Assembly (NCBI GenBank): GCA_001516055.1
Contig: LOEZ01000017.1
Coordinates: 1 to 64,000, forward strand
Direction: 5' to 3'
DNA from: Gracilibacter sp. BRH_c7a
GTDB lineage: Bacteria > Bacillota > Desulfitobacteriia > Desulfitobacteriales > Syntrophobotulaceae
Length of the DNA stretch: 64,000 bases
Part shown: piece by piece, positions 56,690 to 64,000 of the stretch
Numbering within the stretch: the first letter of the stretch is position 1
Layout of the letters: each line of letters begins with the position of its first letter
The notes under the pieces: generated by a model
What the model was told of the DNA's origin: nothing
Seen by the model: the letters and a program-made list of their open reading frames with translations, nothing else
Databases searched by the model: none
Position numbers and translations under genes: made by a program

Positions 56690-57841
56690 TTAAATAACAT
56701 TTCCTTTAAGACCCTTACGTTTTGCTAAATATCGCTCTATTATGGAAGATCCAAAAGCAAATAAGAGCGCAAAAATCGTATAGGAATAAGGAAGAAGTAC
56801 TTGAGATACTGAGTAATAATAAGGTACAAAAACTGTATACCCAACAATGGATAAAATCAAAACAATGGCTCCTACCCGTTTACTTAATAATTCGAATATC
56901 GTAAAACTAAGCATGCCAACCAAAAGCACTAAAAATGCACCATAAGACGGAGTTAACTTATTATAAAGCTTATCTTCTATAATCGCTTGGATACTGTTAG
57001 CATGTATTTCAACGCTATTCATTTGTTCCTTGCTAAACGGACTCAGGTAGTGATCAGCTTGGTCTGTCGCATATAGACCAATCATCACAATACTATTCTC
57101 AAAATGTTTAGCATCTGTCTCTCCCTCGATAACTTTCCAAGCAGGGATAATATCAAATTGCGGGTCCTGTGGAGGGGATGAATAAGATAAACCAATTTGA
57201 AGTTTTTCATCCAGAAGAATAGGCTCTTCTCCTTTAAACCAAAAATAATCTTCGTTCCAGGTAATTCTCTTTGATTCGGGAAGTAGTAAATTTGCCAAAA
57301 TAATATCTATGCTGGGAACAATCTCCTCATCTAAAGTAGGAACCCCAGGAAGTAGTTTTCGAACAACATTATCTTTATCCCCCAAGACATTGATATGTCC
57401 GATTCTTTCCATTGGTATATCTACTACTGGGAGCTTAAGATACTCCTGTTCAATTTCTTCTTTTGTTTTTGTAAGAACCTCAAAATCAAAATAGACAGGA
57501 AGATAGATGTTATCATACTTGGCAATAACCTGGGCTAGTTCCTTATCTTGGTTAGGGTCAGCACTTTTCTCAGTGAAAAGCAAATTAGGCCAAACAGCAG
57601 TTGCACCACTAGAAGCAAGAGTGTCAGCTAAGTCTGCCAGATCACCTCTAGACCAAGGCCAAGAACCTATCTTTTCTAAACTTTCTTCATCGATTGCAAT
57701 AATTTTGATTCGAGGATCAACTTCCCGTGTTTGAGTGGTAAGTGTATCTGCGAAAAGATTCTCTATGAAAAATAAACCTTCATATCGAAACAATAAAAGC
57801 ATAACCCACCCGATGATAATCGCTATTACTAACTTTCTCAA
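56690..57841 (-). CDS. CHASE2-only membrane protein, no output domain
   Basis: A 383-aa protein collinear with the sensor half of the cyclase at 53386-55176. Shared stretches include DPRIKI.AID, WPWSR, LFTEKS, YDN.YLPVYF, RIGHINVL, FENSIVMIG and SVEIHAN. It has the same N-terminal helix, CHASE2 domain (about 25-300) and three C-terminal helices, but ends in a basic tail (RYLAKRKGLKG) where the cyclase begins. No cyclase remnant follows before the terminator, so it looks like a finished gene, not a broken one. TTG start behind GGGAGG. Confidence 0.88.
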   Translation of the reverse strand: MRKLVIAIIIGWVMLLLFRYEGLFFIENLFADTLTTQTREVDPRIKIIAIDEESLEKIGSWPWSRGDLADLADTLASSGATAVWPNLLFTEKSADPNQDKELAQVIAKYDNIYLPVYFDFEVLTKTKEEIEQEYLKLPVVDIPMERIGHINVLGDKDNVVRKLLPGVPTLDEEIVPSIDIILANLLLPESKRITWNEDYFWFKGEEPILLDEKLQIGLSYSSPPQDPQFDIIPAWKVIEGETDAKHFENSIVMIGLYATDQADHYLSPFSKEQMNSVEIHANSIQAIIEDKLYNKLTPSYGAFLVLLVGMLSFTIFELLSKRVGAIVLILSIVGYTVFVPYYYSVSQVLLPYSYTIFALLFAFGSSIIERYLAKRKGLKGNVI

Positions 57842-57861
57842 TTTTCTACCTCCCTAAAGTC

Positions 57862-57882
57862 CGTCCACGGATGGACTAATAC
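57862..57882. repeat. Solo copy of the GTCCATCCGTGGAC palindrome
   Basis: Twenty-one bases identical in reverse complement to 12892-12912, centred on the palindrome at 57863-57876. It lies 21 bases upstream of the CHASE2-only start, so it falls in the promoter or leader of that gene. Confidence 0.8.
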
Positions 57883-57989
57883 AAAAATTCTACACCAATC
57901 ATGCAAAACCTTCTCAAAACCATAAATTTTTTACTAATATAATTGTTATAAGAATTATTTGCATTCTTGAATAGGTTTATTAAATATTT

Positions 57990-58673
57990 TTAATTTCTTA
58001 CTATTCTGTAATGTTTTGTAGGACGACCAATAGAACCATATTCCAGACTTACTTCCACTTTTCCTTTGTCTACGAAATACTCAAGATAACGCCAGGCAGT
58101 AATTTTAGATAAGCTGAGACCATCTGCTATTTGTTGACAGGATAATGCCGTATGTTGATCGTCCAAATATTTTAGAATCTGTTGTAGAGTTAGAAAGTGA
58201 ACCCCTTTTGGGAGTGAAGAAAGCGTATTCAAGTTCCCAAGCTCTGAGGGAAAATGCCAGTAATCCAATTCATCTTGACTGATATCAGCATGTTCTTTGA
58301 TTAATTGTCTCAGATTAGAATAGTTGGTTAATGCTTGCTGCAGCCTTTCGAAATCGAAAGGTTTGATGAGATAATCTACAGCACCATAACGAAGAGTTTC
58401 TTGTATAGTAGCTGTATCCTTGGCAGCTGTTACAAGGATAACATCTAGAGAGATACCATCCTGCCTGATTTGCTTGAGAAGGCTTAAGCCATTACCATTG
58501 GGCAGGAAAATGTCAAGTAACACAAGGTCTGGTTTCAACTCTTTAATCTTCTCCAGAGCCTCCGGTTCGGAACAGCATGTTCCAACTACCCTGAAACTAG
58601 GTAATTTTTCAGTAAACTGCCGATTTATACTGGCTACCATTGGATCATCTTCTACAATTAAGACTTTAATCAT
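57990..58673 (-). CDS. Response regulator, CitB/DcuR/MalR type
   Basis: A 227-aa receiver plus helix-turn-helix regulator. The receiver has EDD at about 7-9, the phosphorylated aspartate in DLVLLDIFLPNG (about 56) and K in LIKPFDF (about 106). The C-terminal half ends with a helix-turn-helix (CQQIADGLSLSKITAWRYLEY, about 183-203). The start at 58673 overlaps the kinase stop (ATGATTAA), so the pair is translationally coupled. Relatives control uptake and metabolism of di- and tricarboxylates. Confidence 0.9.
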   Translation of the reverse strand: MIKVLIVEDDPMVASINRQFTEKLPSFRVVGTCCSEPEALEKIKELKPDLVLLDIFLPNGNGLSLLKQIRQDGISLDVILVTAAKDTATIQETLRYGAVDYLIKPFDFERLQQALTNYSNLRQLIKEHADISQDELDYWHFPSELGNLNTLSSLPKGVHFLTLQQILKYLDDQHTALSCQQIADGLSLSKITAWRYLEYFVDKGKVEVSLEYGSIGRPTKHYRIVRN

Positions 58674-60285
58674 TTCCAACCATATTTCCCCCTTGCCTTT
58701 CATCTTCCAATATATCATGTGGAATAATAACTTTAAAAATAGTTGATTCTTCGATAGAGAAGAAAGATATTTCTCCTCCAGCTAAATCTACTCTATTTTT
58801 AACATTAGCAAGACCATAACCTGTTCCATTATCCTTAGTTGTAAATCCCGGTTCAAAAATCAAATCACGGATGTTTTCAGCTACACCATGTCCATTATCC
58901 TTAACTTCTATTGCAATCGATTTCTCTGATTGCTTGATAGAAACAGATACTTTTGGCTCTTTAGCATAAATCTTAGTTGAATCAAAGGCATTCTCGATTA
59001 AATTACCAAGTACAATCACACTAGCATGTTCGTCAAAGCTTTCGGGAAGGGAGAATAGATAACTTTCCGGATCTATAGAGAATATAATTCTCTTTTCTTC
59101 CGCTTCACTGGCTTTTCCCATTAACAGTCCAGTGACAGCATTAACTCTAAAATTACTTAACAGGCAACTAAGCAAAGACTTTTCTTCACTGGCTACACTT
59201 GCTACGTATTTTTGTGCTTGTTCAAAAGATCCTAATTGTAGCAGTCCCGAGATGGCATGTAATTTATTAGAGAATTCGTGTGTTCTCGCTCTAAGAGCTT
59301 CTACAATCTTCGTTACACCAGTGAGTTTTTCTGCCATTTCATTTACTTCGGTCATGGTCCTAATCGTTATAACAGTTCCAACAACTTTATTTTTGATAAA
59401 TAATGGGAAACAATTAGATAAAACAATATTATCATTCACTGAAATCTGTATGTTGTGTCGAGGTTCTTTAGTATTAATGACTTCGGTCAAGGGATAATCC
59501 GAAATAAAATCTGTCACTTTCTGACCGACCAATAAGTTTCCCTTAGGAAATAATGCTTTGGCAGCATAATTAATTACAGTAATATTCAAATCTCTATCTG
59601 TGGCGATTATTCCTTCACTTACAGAATGAAGTATGCCGTCCCGCTCTATTAGCCTTGTAGCGATTTCACCAGGCTCCATACCAGAAAGACGCTTTTTAAT
59701 ATTATTAGCTAGGAGAACAGATAAGATAATTATCAGTAGCAGGACTAAAGGAACTATTGCATAAACAGCTCTATACATTTGAGATAAGATATGTTTAATA
59801 TCCGGCTCTAAGAATGCAGCTACTACTCCCCCTACAAGTCTATCCTCAATATAAATAGGAACGTAGCCCTTAATCGCCGGTCCTGAATAACCTTCTGTTC
59901 GAGTAACAGTGGGTTCTGTTGCGAGTGGCTCCCCCTCTTGTCTTCCTACAATCTGATAACCTATACGAGAAGGAAAGGGATGACTTAATACAATACCATC
60001 CGTATCCATAAAAATTATATATGCTCCTGTACTATTTTTAATACTGTTACAAGTTTTCTGTAGAATATCTGTATCAAGCACAGAATTGGAATAAGCTTGT
60101 TCTACTTCAACGTCATTAGCAGCCCACATAGCAATTTCAATGACCTGTTTTTCCATGTGATTGATGAAGAAATGCAAAAAATTATAATGAAGCAGCCAAA
60201 TAGTTAGTAGTAAAGGGATTAACCCCGATATAGCCGTAAAAAAAAATACTTGTGTTCTAAGTGAAAAGACTTTTTTCTTCTTCAT
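58666..60285 (-). CDS. Sensor histidine kinase, CitA/DcuS type
   Basis: A 539-aa membrane kinase. Two helices (about 13-33 and 173-193) flank an extracytoplasmic PDC/sCache sensor domain (with GAYIIFMD and GVVAAF). A PAS domain (about 215-325) and a kinase core follow, with the phospho-accepting histidine in RTHEFSNKLHAISG (about 338-351). N in NLIENAFDS, and the DNGHG and GYGLANVK boxes are all intact. It probably binds a small carboxylate. No transporter lies next to it. Confidence 0.92.
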   Translation of the reverse strand: MKKKKVFSLRTQVFFFTAISGLIPLLLTIWLLHYNFLHFFINHMEKQVIEIAMWAANDVEVEQAYSNSVLDTDILQKTCNSIKNSTGAYIIFMDTDGIVLSHPFPSRIGYQIVGRQEGEPLATEPTVTRTEGYSGPAIKGYVPIYIEDRLVGGVVAAFLEPDIKHILSQMYRAVYAIVPLVLLLIIILSVLLANNIKKRLSGMEPGEIATRLIERDGILHSVSEGIIATDRDLNITVINYAAKALFPKGNLLVGQKVTDFISDYPLTEVINTKEPRHNIQISVNDNIVLSNCFPLFIKNKVVGTVITIRTMTEVNEMAEKLTGVTKIVEALRARTHEFSNKLHAISGLLQLGSFEQAQKYVASVASEEKSLLSCLLSNFRVNAVTGLLMGKASEAEEKRIIFSIDPESYLFSLPESFDEHASVIVLGNLIENAFDSTKIYAKEPKVSVSIKQSEKSIAIEVKDNGHGVAENIRDLIFEPGFTTKDNGTGYGLANVKNRVDLAGGEISFFSIEESTIFKVIIPHDILEDERQGGNMVGND

Positions 60286-60529
60286 TTACTCTCCAAAATA
60301 ACACATTGTGATTTTCGACTACATATTAGCAGATTGTTTTCGGAATATCTATAATTTTTTACAGCTAAAGAATTTATATTTAATTAATCTATAATAAATT
60401 AAATGAAAAAAACAAATACTATATTTTTGTCCCAAGTTTTTTTCCATCTATGTTAGTTATTACACGGTATTTTAATTCTGAAATAAGAAAGAATAATAAT
60501 GAAATCATATTTAAAGGAGTGAAGTTAGC

Positions 60530-60823
60530 TTGAGTAGAAATAAGAATAATTCTCAATTGGATCAATTAAAATATGAAGTATCTAAAGAATTAGGTTATAT
60601 TAATAGTGGCCCTAAAGAATATCAACAGTTTATAAACAATAGTAAATTTGAAGTGGCTAATGAATTAGGAATACCACTGAACCAAGGATACAATGGTGAA
60701 TTGAAATCAAGGGATGCAGGCAGAATCGGTGGTAGCATTGGTGGCAAAATAGGCGGTAATATGGTCAAAAAAATGGTGGAGTTCTCAGAGAATAATATGA
60801 AAAATAACGGTGGGAAAATTTAA
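60530..60823 (+). CDS. Alpha/beta-type small acid-soluble spore protein
   Basis: Binds and protects DNA in the spore and is degraded by Gpr protease on germination. The conserved part is KFEVANELGIPLNQGYNG followed by RDAGRIGGSIGGKIGGNMVKKMVE (about 43-90). The germination cleavage site lies at FE-VA. At 97 aa it is longer than the usual 60-75 because a second copy of the motif (LKYEVSKELG, about 13-22) precedes the normal one. TTG start behind AAAGGAG. Confidence 0.9.
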   Translation: MSRNKNNSQLDQLKYEVSKELGYINSGPKEYQQFINNSKFEVANELGIPLNQGYNGELKSRDAGRIGGSIGGKIGGNMVKKMVEFSENNMKNNGGKI

Positions 60824-60837
60824 ATAACCTAAATTTA

Positions 60838-60890
60838 AAGTGCACCCCCAATATTAGAACCAAATCAATATTGGGAGGTGCACTTTTTTA
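60838..60890 (+). terminator. Terminator between the spore protein gene and fdhD
   Basis: AAAGTGCACC.CCAATATT and its near-perfect complement form a stem of about 18 bp with an 11-base loop and a T6 tail. It can serve both converging genes. Confidence 0.88.
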
Positions 60891-60924
60891 TCTCTTTTTA
60901 GGCTTTAAGGCCAGCAATTATACT

Positions 60925-61698
60925 CTAGATAATCCTTTCGGAATGGGAATAAATATTGAGCTTACCTTTTCTCGCAAATCCAATAGTAGTAATGTTCAGG
61001 TCTTCTGCCAAATCAATGGCTAAATCAGTCGGGGCTGCACGAGATAATACTAAAGGTATTCCTGCTCTTGCTGCTTTAATAACAATCTCTGAAGAAACTC
61101 GCCCACTTAGCAATAATGCTTTATCCTGTAAATCTATATCCGAGATAAGGGCAGCACCAATAGCTTTATCAACGGCATTATGCCTGCCGATATCTTCCGA
61201 CATACAAAAGATTACTTCTCCTCCCAAAGCAGAAGCATGAATACCTCCAGTTAACTGAAAACCTTCTGATTTAGTTTCCATCTCTTCCATAAGCTTACTA
61301 AGCTTACTTCCTTCAAAAAGATGATTAGAAATAATACCTTTGACCTGACGTGCATCATTGATAAAATATAAACCTGCTCTTCCTTTACCACAGCAACTGG
61401 CAATATTTCTCCGCAAAAAACTATTCAAAGCAATCGGAAACGCAGCTAGTTTAATATTAATCAGACCTTCTTCTTGGATTTCCATGCTGGTTATATCTAC
61501 ATATTTTTTTATTAAACCTTCACTTAAAAGAAAGCCAACTGCTAACTCCCGCAGGTATTGAGGTGAACATACCAAAGTTACAATTTCTCTTTCATTAATA
61601 AAAATAGTTACAGGAAATTCTCTAGCAATGACATCACTAATCTCTTCTATTTTATTTTGACAATATTTATGGAGGGATCTCTTAATATAATTAGACAA
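60925..61698 (-). CDS. fdhD: Formate dehydrogenase accessory sulfurtransferase FdhD
   Basis: Passes sulfur from a cysteine desulfurase to the molybdenum/tungsten bis-MGD cofactor of formate dehydrogenases. The 257-aa protein has the catalytic cysteines in IASCCGKGR (about 99-107), EDIGRHNAVDKAIG (about 172-185) and SGRVSSEIV (about 201-209). TTG start behind GGAGAGAG. It implies a formate dehydrogenase elsewhere in the genome. Confidence 0.95.
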   Translation of the reverse strand: MSNYIKRSLHKYCQNKIEEISDVIAREFPVTIFINEREIVTLVCSPQYLRELAVGFLLSEGLIKKYVDITSMEIQEEGLINIKLAAFPIALNSFLRRNIASCCGKGRAGLYFINDARQVKGIISNHLFEGSKLSKLMEEMETKSEGFQLTGGIHASALGGEVIFCMSEDIGRHNAVDKAIGAALISDIDLQDKALLLSGRVSSEIVIKAARAGIPLVLSRAAPTDLAIDLAEDLNITTIGFARKGKLNIYSHSERII

Positions 61699-61804
61699 TT
61701 ATTCTCTCTCCTTTCATGTTAATAGTATTACAGAGGTGATAATGAAAAAAAGTCTAATTATAGATAAATAGAGAAGATTAGAGGCTAATAGAAAGTTTTA
61801 ACGC

Positions 61805-61834
61805 TTGCCAACAAAATGTCCTCTACTCTATAAT
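61805..61834 (+). promoter_or_regulatory. Sigma-A promoter of cysE
   Basis: TTGCCA (61805-61810), 18 bases and TATAAT (61829-61834), giving a start near 61841. It rules out the upstream ATG at 61833 as the cysE start, because that codon lies inside the -10 box. Confidence 0.65.
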
Positions 61835-61895
61835 GGTAGAGAGTAATCCCTACTATTTTAATCGGATAAGTGCAACAAGAACTGGAGTGGAAAGT

Positions 61896-62606
61896 ATGAA
61901 TTTTATAAAAAACCTTAAAGAGGATATCTATACAGTATTTGAACGAGATCCGGCTGCCAAAAGTACATTGGAGGTACTTCTATGTTATCCCGGTCTACAT
62001 GCACTTCTTGTTCATCGCATAGCCCATCTTCTCTACCAACGTAAATTTTATCTTCTCGCACGTATTATATCCCATACCAACAGATTTCTGACAGGGATAG
62101 AAATCCATCCTGGAGCTAAAATCGCTCGCCGCGTGTTTATCGATCATGGACATGGAACTGTTATTGGTGAAACAACTGAAATAGGTAACGATGTAACCAT
62201 CTACCAAGGAGTTACTCTGGGAGGTACAGGTAAAGAAAAAGGAAAACGACACCCTACTATCGGCGATAATGTAGTTATAAGTGCTGGAGCTCAAGTATTG
62301 GGTTCGATCACCATCGGAGACAGTTCTAAAGTTGGAGCAGGATCAGTTGTTCTCCAAGATGTTCCCCCTAACTGTACAGTTGTAGGTATCCCAGGCAGAA
62401 TAAAAGCTGGTAAAGCTAAGACTACAAAGGGTGTAGATTTAGAGCATCATAAGTTATCAGACCCTGTAGCAGAAAGTATTACTACTCTCCAGGAGAGAAT
62501 AGCCAAGTTGGAATCTATAATGGGACTAAGCACTTCACTACCAGCGGAACAAGAATCATTGCTTCAAACAGAGCCCAATCATACAAACAACGTATCAGAC
62601 AAATAA
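61896..62606 (+). CDS. cysE: Serine O-acetyltransferase
   Basis: Acetylates serine for cysteine synthesis. The 236-aa protein has an N-terminal helical part ([21 protein letters not shown]), the left-handed beta-helix with hexapeptide repeats (about 75-175), and [16 protein letters not shown] (about 86-101) with the catalytic histidine. The start at 61896 follows GGAGTGG, and the promoter position supports it. No cysteine T-box is seen upstream. cysK is not in the window. Confidence 0.95.
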   Translation: MNFIKNLKEDIYTVFERDPAAKSTLEVLLCYPGLHALLVHRIAHLLYQRKFYLLARIISHTNRFLTGIEIHPGAKIARRVFIDHGHGTVIGETTEIGNDVTIYQGVTLGGTGKEKGKRHPTIGDNVVISAGAQVLGSITIGDSSKVGAGSVVLQDVPPNCTVVGIPGRIKAGKAKTTKGVDLEHHKLSDPVAESITTLQERIAKLESIMGLSTSLPAEQESLLQTEPNHTNNVSDK

Positions 62607-62623
62607 AGATAACGAATTAAGAA

Positions 62624-62646
62624 ACGAAGCACCTAAAGTGCTTCGT
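62624..62646. terminator. Shared terminator between cysE and the FabK-like gene
   Basis: ACGAAGCAC and its perfect complement with a 5-base loop, T-rich on the plus side. The hairpin overlaps the stop codon of the converging minus-strand gene. Confidence 0.65.
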
Positions 62647-63577
62647 ATTCTTTTACAAGTCTGTTTATTATTTCACCAGCTGGGAGGATCTCCGTAATCT
62701 TCTCTATATACTCACCAGAAAAGACTAAACCTTGCTTAAGATTACCCTGCTGGGCATTATTTAAAGCATCCATAATACAAAAACTTTGTTTGCATTTTTT
62801 TAGACAACCCTCACAAGCTTGTGGGGGTTCAACTGTTCCATCAAGTATACTAGAGGCAAATTCATTTCGAATAGCCCTACCAGGTAAACCTACGGGACTG
62901 TCTATAAGCACGATATCTTCACGAGTTGCCTTTAGGTAGAGTTCCTTAAGAGAATCTGCACCATTGGATTCAACGCTAGCTGCGAACCGTATTCCCATTT
63001 GTACCCCGTCTGCTCCTAGACTAAAAGCTTCCTTAAGATCACAGGCATCCACGATTCCTCCCGCGGCAATTACAGGGAGAGAAACAGCTGCTTTAATCTT
63101 AGGAACGAGAATACGCATTGACTCATCAGTTCCCAAATGTCCACCTGCTTCCTTACCTTCGACCACCAGGGCTGCAGCTCCAAGTGTTTCCGCAATCTTA
63201 GCTAGTTTAGGAGTGGAGACTATGGAGACAAAAGGAGTTTTGGCATCAGCACACCAATTGAAAATATCTCTGGAAAACCCAGCACCTTGGACAATTAAGT
63301 CTATACCTTCTTCTAAGGCTGCGAAAACAAGCTCCTTAAAACGGCTAACAGCGAACATAATATTGATGCCAACTATGCCTTCGGTTTTTTCCTTCGCCTT
63401 TCTTATCTCTTCTCTTAATTCCTGCTGTTCCATCCCGGAAGCCGCAATCAGTCCAATTCCTCCTGCTTCAGCTACAGCAGCAGCTAAGCGGGATGTTGAC
63501 AACCTAACAGCCATGCCTCCCTGGATAATTGGATATTTCGGAATAAGATCTCCAATTTTCAATTCGGGAAATTTCAA
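62633..63577 (-). CDS. FMN-dependent enoyl-ACP reductase II or nitronate monooxygenase-like protein
   Basis: An FMN TIM-barrel protein of 314 aa. It has the family N-terminus YPIIQGGMA (about 15-23), an IVQGAGF segment, GKEAGGHLG (about 141-149) with the histidine, and VIAAGGIVDACDL and DGVQMGIRF. It ends with a cysteine cluster (CEGCLKKCKQSFC) common in clostridial relatives. FabK and nitronate monooxygenases cannot be told apart from this alone, and no fab genes flank it. The TTG start at 63577 lies 6 bases after GGAGGG; the frame extends ten codons further. Confidence 0.85.
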   Translation of the reverse strand: MKFPELKIGDLIPKYPIIQGGMAVRLSTSRLAAAVAEAGGIGLIAASGMEQQELREEIRKAKEKTEGIVGINIMFAVSRFKELVFAALEEGIDLIVQGAGFSRDIFNWCADAKTPFVSIVSTPKLAKIAETLGAAALVVEGKEAGGHLGTDESMRILVPKIKAAVSLPVIAAGGIVDACDLKEAFSLGADGVQMGIRFAASVESNGADSLKELYLKATREDIVLIDSPVGLPGRAIRNEFASSILDGTVEPPQACEGCLKKCKQSFCIMDALNNAQQGNLKQGLVFSGEYIEKITEILPAGEIINRLVKEYEAL

Positions 63578-63796
63578 ATTAGACCCTCCAAACTTTCTAT
63601 ATGTCATTAATTACAAGGTATACTACGACATAAAAATCAAGGCCCTACCAAATATGTTTTGATAGAAAAAGAAGACAATATTTAAATTTTACCTTTTTTC
63701 TGTTTTTTGTTCAAGTATATATATTGTCGTCTAATATTTCATTCATGCATTAAGACCTTCTATTTAACAAATAATAGCTTAAAGGAGGGTAAAATT

Positions 63797-64000
63797 ATGC
63801 ATACAATGTGGAAAGGTTCTATAAGTTTTGGTCTAGTTAATATTCCGATTAAGATGTTTACCGCTACTGAGGAAAAGGATATCAGATTTAGATATCTACA
63901 CAAGGAGTGTAATACCCCTTTAAAATATAAAAAGATTTGTCCCACCTGTGATAAAGAAGTCAGGGAAGATGAGATTGTCCGGGGATTCGAATATGAAACT
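63797..64000 (+). CDS. ku: Ku protein, N-terminal part (cut by window edge)
   Basis: The first 68 residues of a bacterial non-homologous end-joining Ku protein are visible: MWKGSISFGLVNIPIKMFTATEEKDI, split as in the family, then the FRYLHKECNTPLKYKKICPTCDKEV segment with three cysteines and the RGFEYE motif. ATG behind AAAGGAGGG. The rest lies outside the window. In spore formers Ku often acts with LigD during germination; whether ligD follows cannot be seen. Confidence 0.93.
   Translation, partial: MHTMWKGSISFGLVNIPIKMFTATEEKDIRFRYLHKECNTPLKYKKICPTCDKEVREDEIVRGFEYET

Noticed and set aside
56690-57841. CHASE2-only gene as a pseudogene of the cyclase
   Set aside because: It has a good ribosome site, an intact frame ending soon after the membrane helices, a terminator close by and no cyclase remnants.
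62964-63662. 232-residue plus-strand frame opposite the FabK-like gene
   Set aside because: Low-quality composition (many S, A, P, T), no ribosome site, and the minus-strand flavoprotein is clear.

Overview
The window looks like a chromosome segment of an AT-rich, endospore-forming member of the Clostridia, probably near Peptococcaceae/Desulfitobacteriaceae. The evidence is both dipicolinate synthase subunits, an alpha/beta small acid-soluble spore protein, YmxH, CodY, HslUV, PolC, YlxR/YlxQ and strong AGGAGG ribosome binding sites with many TTG and GTG starts. The genus is not determined. Gene order from dprA to rnj closely follows the Bacillus subtilis dprA-topA-trmFO-xerC-hslVU-codY ... 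rpsB-tsf-pyrH-frr-uppS-cdsA-dxr-rseP-proS-polC-rimP-nusA-infB-rbfA-truB-ribF-rpsO-pnp-ylxY-mlpA-ymxH-dpaAB-asd-dapG-dapA-rnj region.

Positions 1-52,700 are an almost unbroken minus-strand run, so transcription reads from high to low coordinates. In that direction: an NlpC/P60 hydrolase; serA with its own promoter and an unusual short T-box-like leader; an endonuclease IV-like protein; dprA, topA, trmFO and xerC; hslV-hslU-codY behind a promoter with CodY-like boxes; a small PH-domain membrane protein where B. subtilis has its fla/che operon; rpsB-tsf-pyrH-frr; a 62-residue unknown; uppS-cdsA-permease-dxr-rseP-ispG-proS-polC (isoprenoid and lipid supply, membrane proteolysis, tRNA charging, replication); rimP-nusA-ylxR-ylxQ-infB-rbfA-nrnA-truB-ribF-rpsO-pnp (translation and RNA metabolism); then a wall, lysine and spore block (ylxY, D,D-carboxypeptidase, M16 peptidase, dut, ymxH, dapB, dpaA-dpaB, asd, aspartokinase, dapA), RNase J, and a tRNA-Glu cut by the window edge. 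dapA feeds both dapB (wall diaminopimelate, lysine) and DpaAB (spore dipicolinate).

Positions 52,700-64,000 are accessory, with mixed strands. They hold a DUF3307-like membrane protein, a CHASE2-adenylate cyclase, a GAF/HD-GYP c-di-GMP phosphodiesterase, a CHASE2-only paralogue of the cyclase sensor, a CitA/DcuS-type two-component system, a spore DNA-binding protein with a duplicated motif, fdhD, cysE, a FabK/nitronate monooxygenase-like flavoprotein, and the start of a Ku gene.

Points for a second look: PolC has no proofreading exonuclease insert. The serA leader carries T-box antiterminator/terminator features but has no room for Stem I. A 48-bp palindromic repeat family includes a GC-rich composite element between rseP and ispG. 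InfB and NusA, in one operon, both carry expanded low-complexity tandem repeats. A CHASE2 paralogue pair flanks an HD-GYP gene. No CRISPR array, prophage or insertion sequence was seen, and I did not find a clearly new multigene system.
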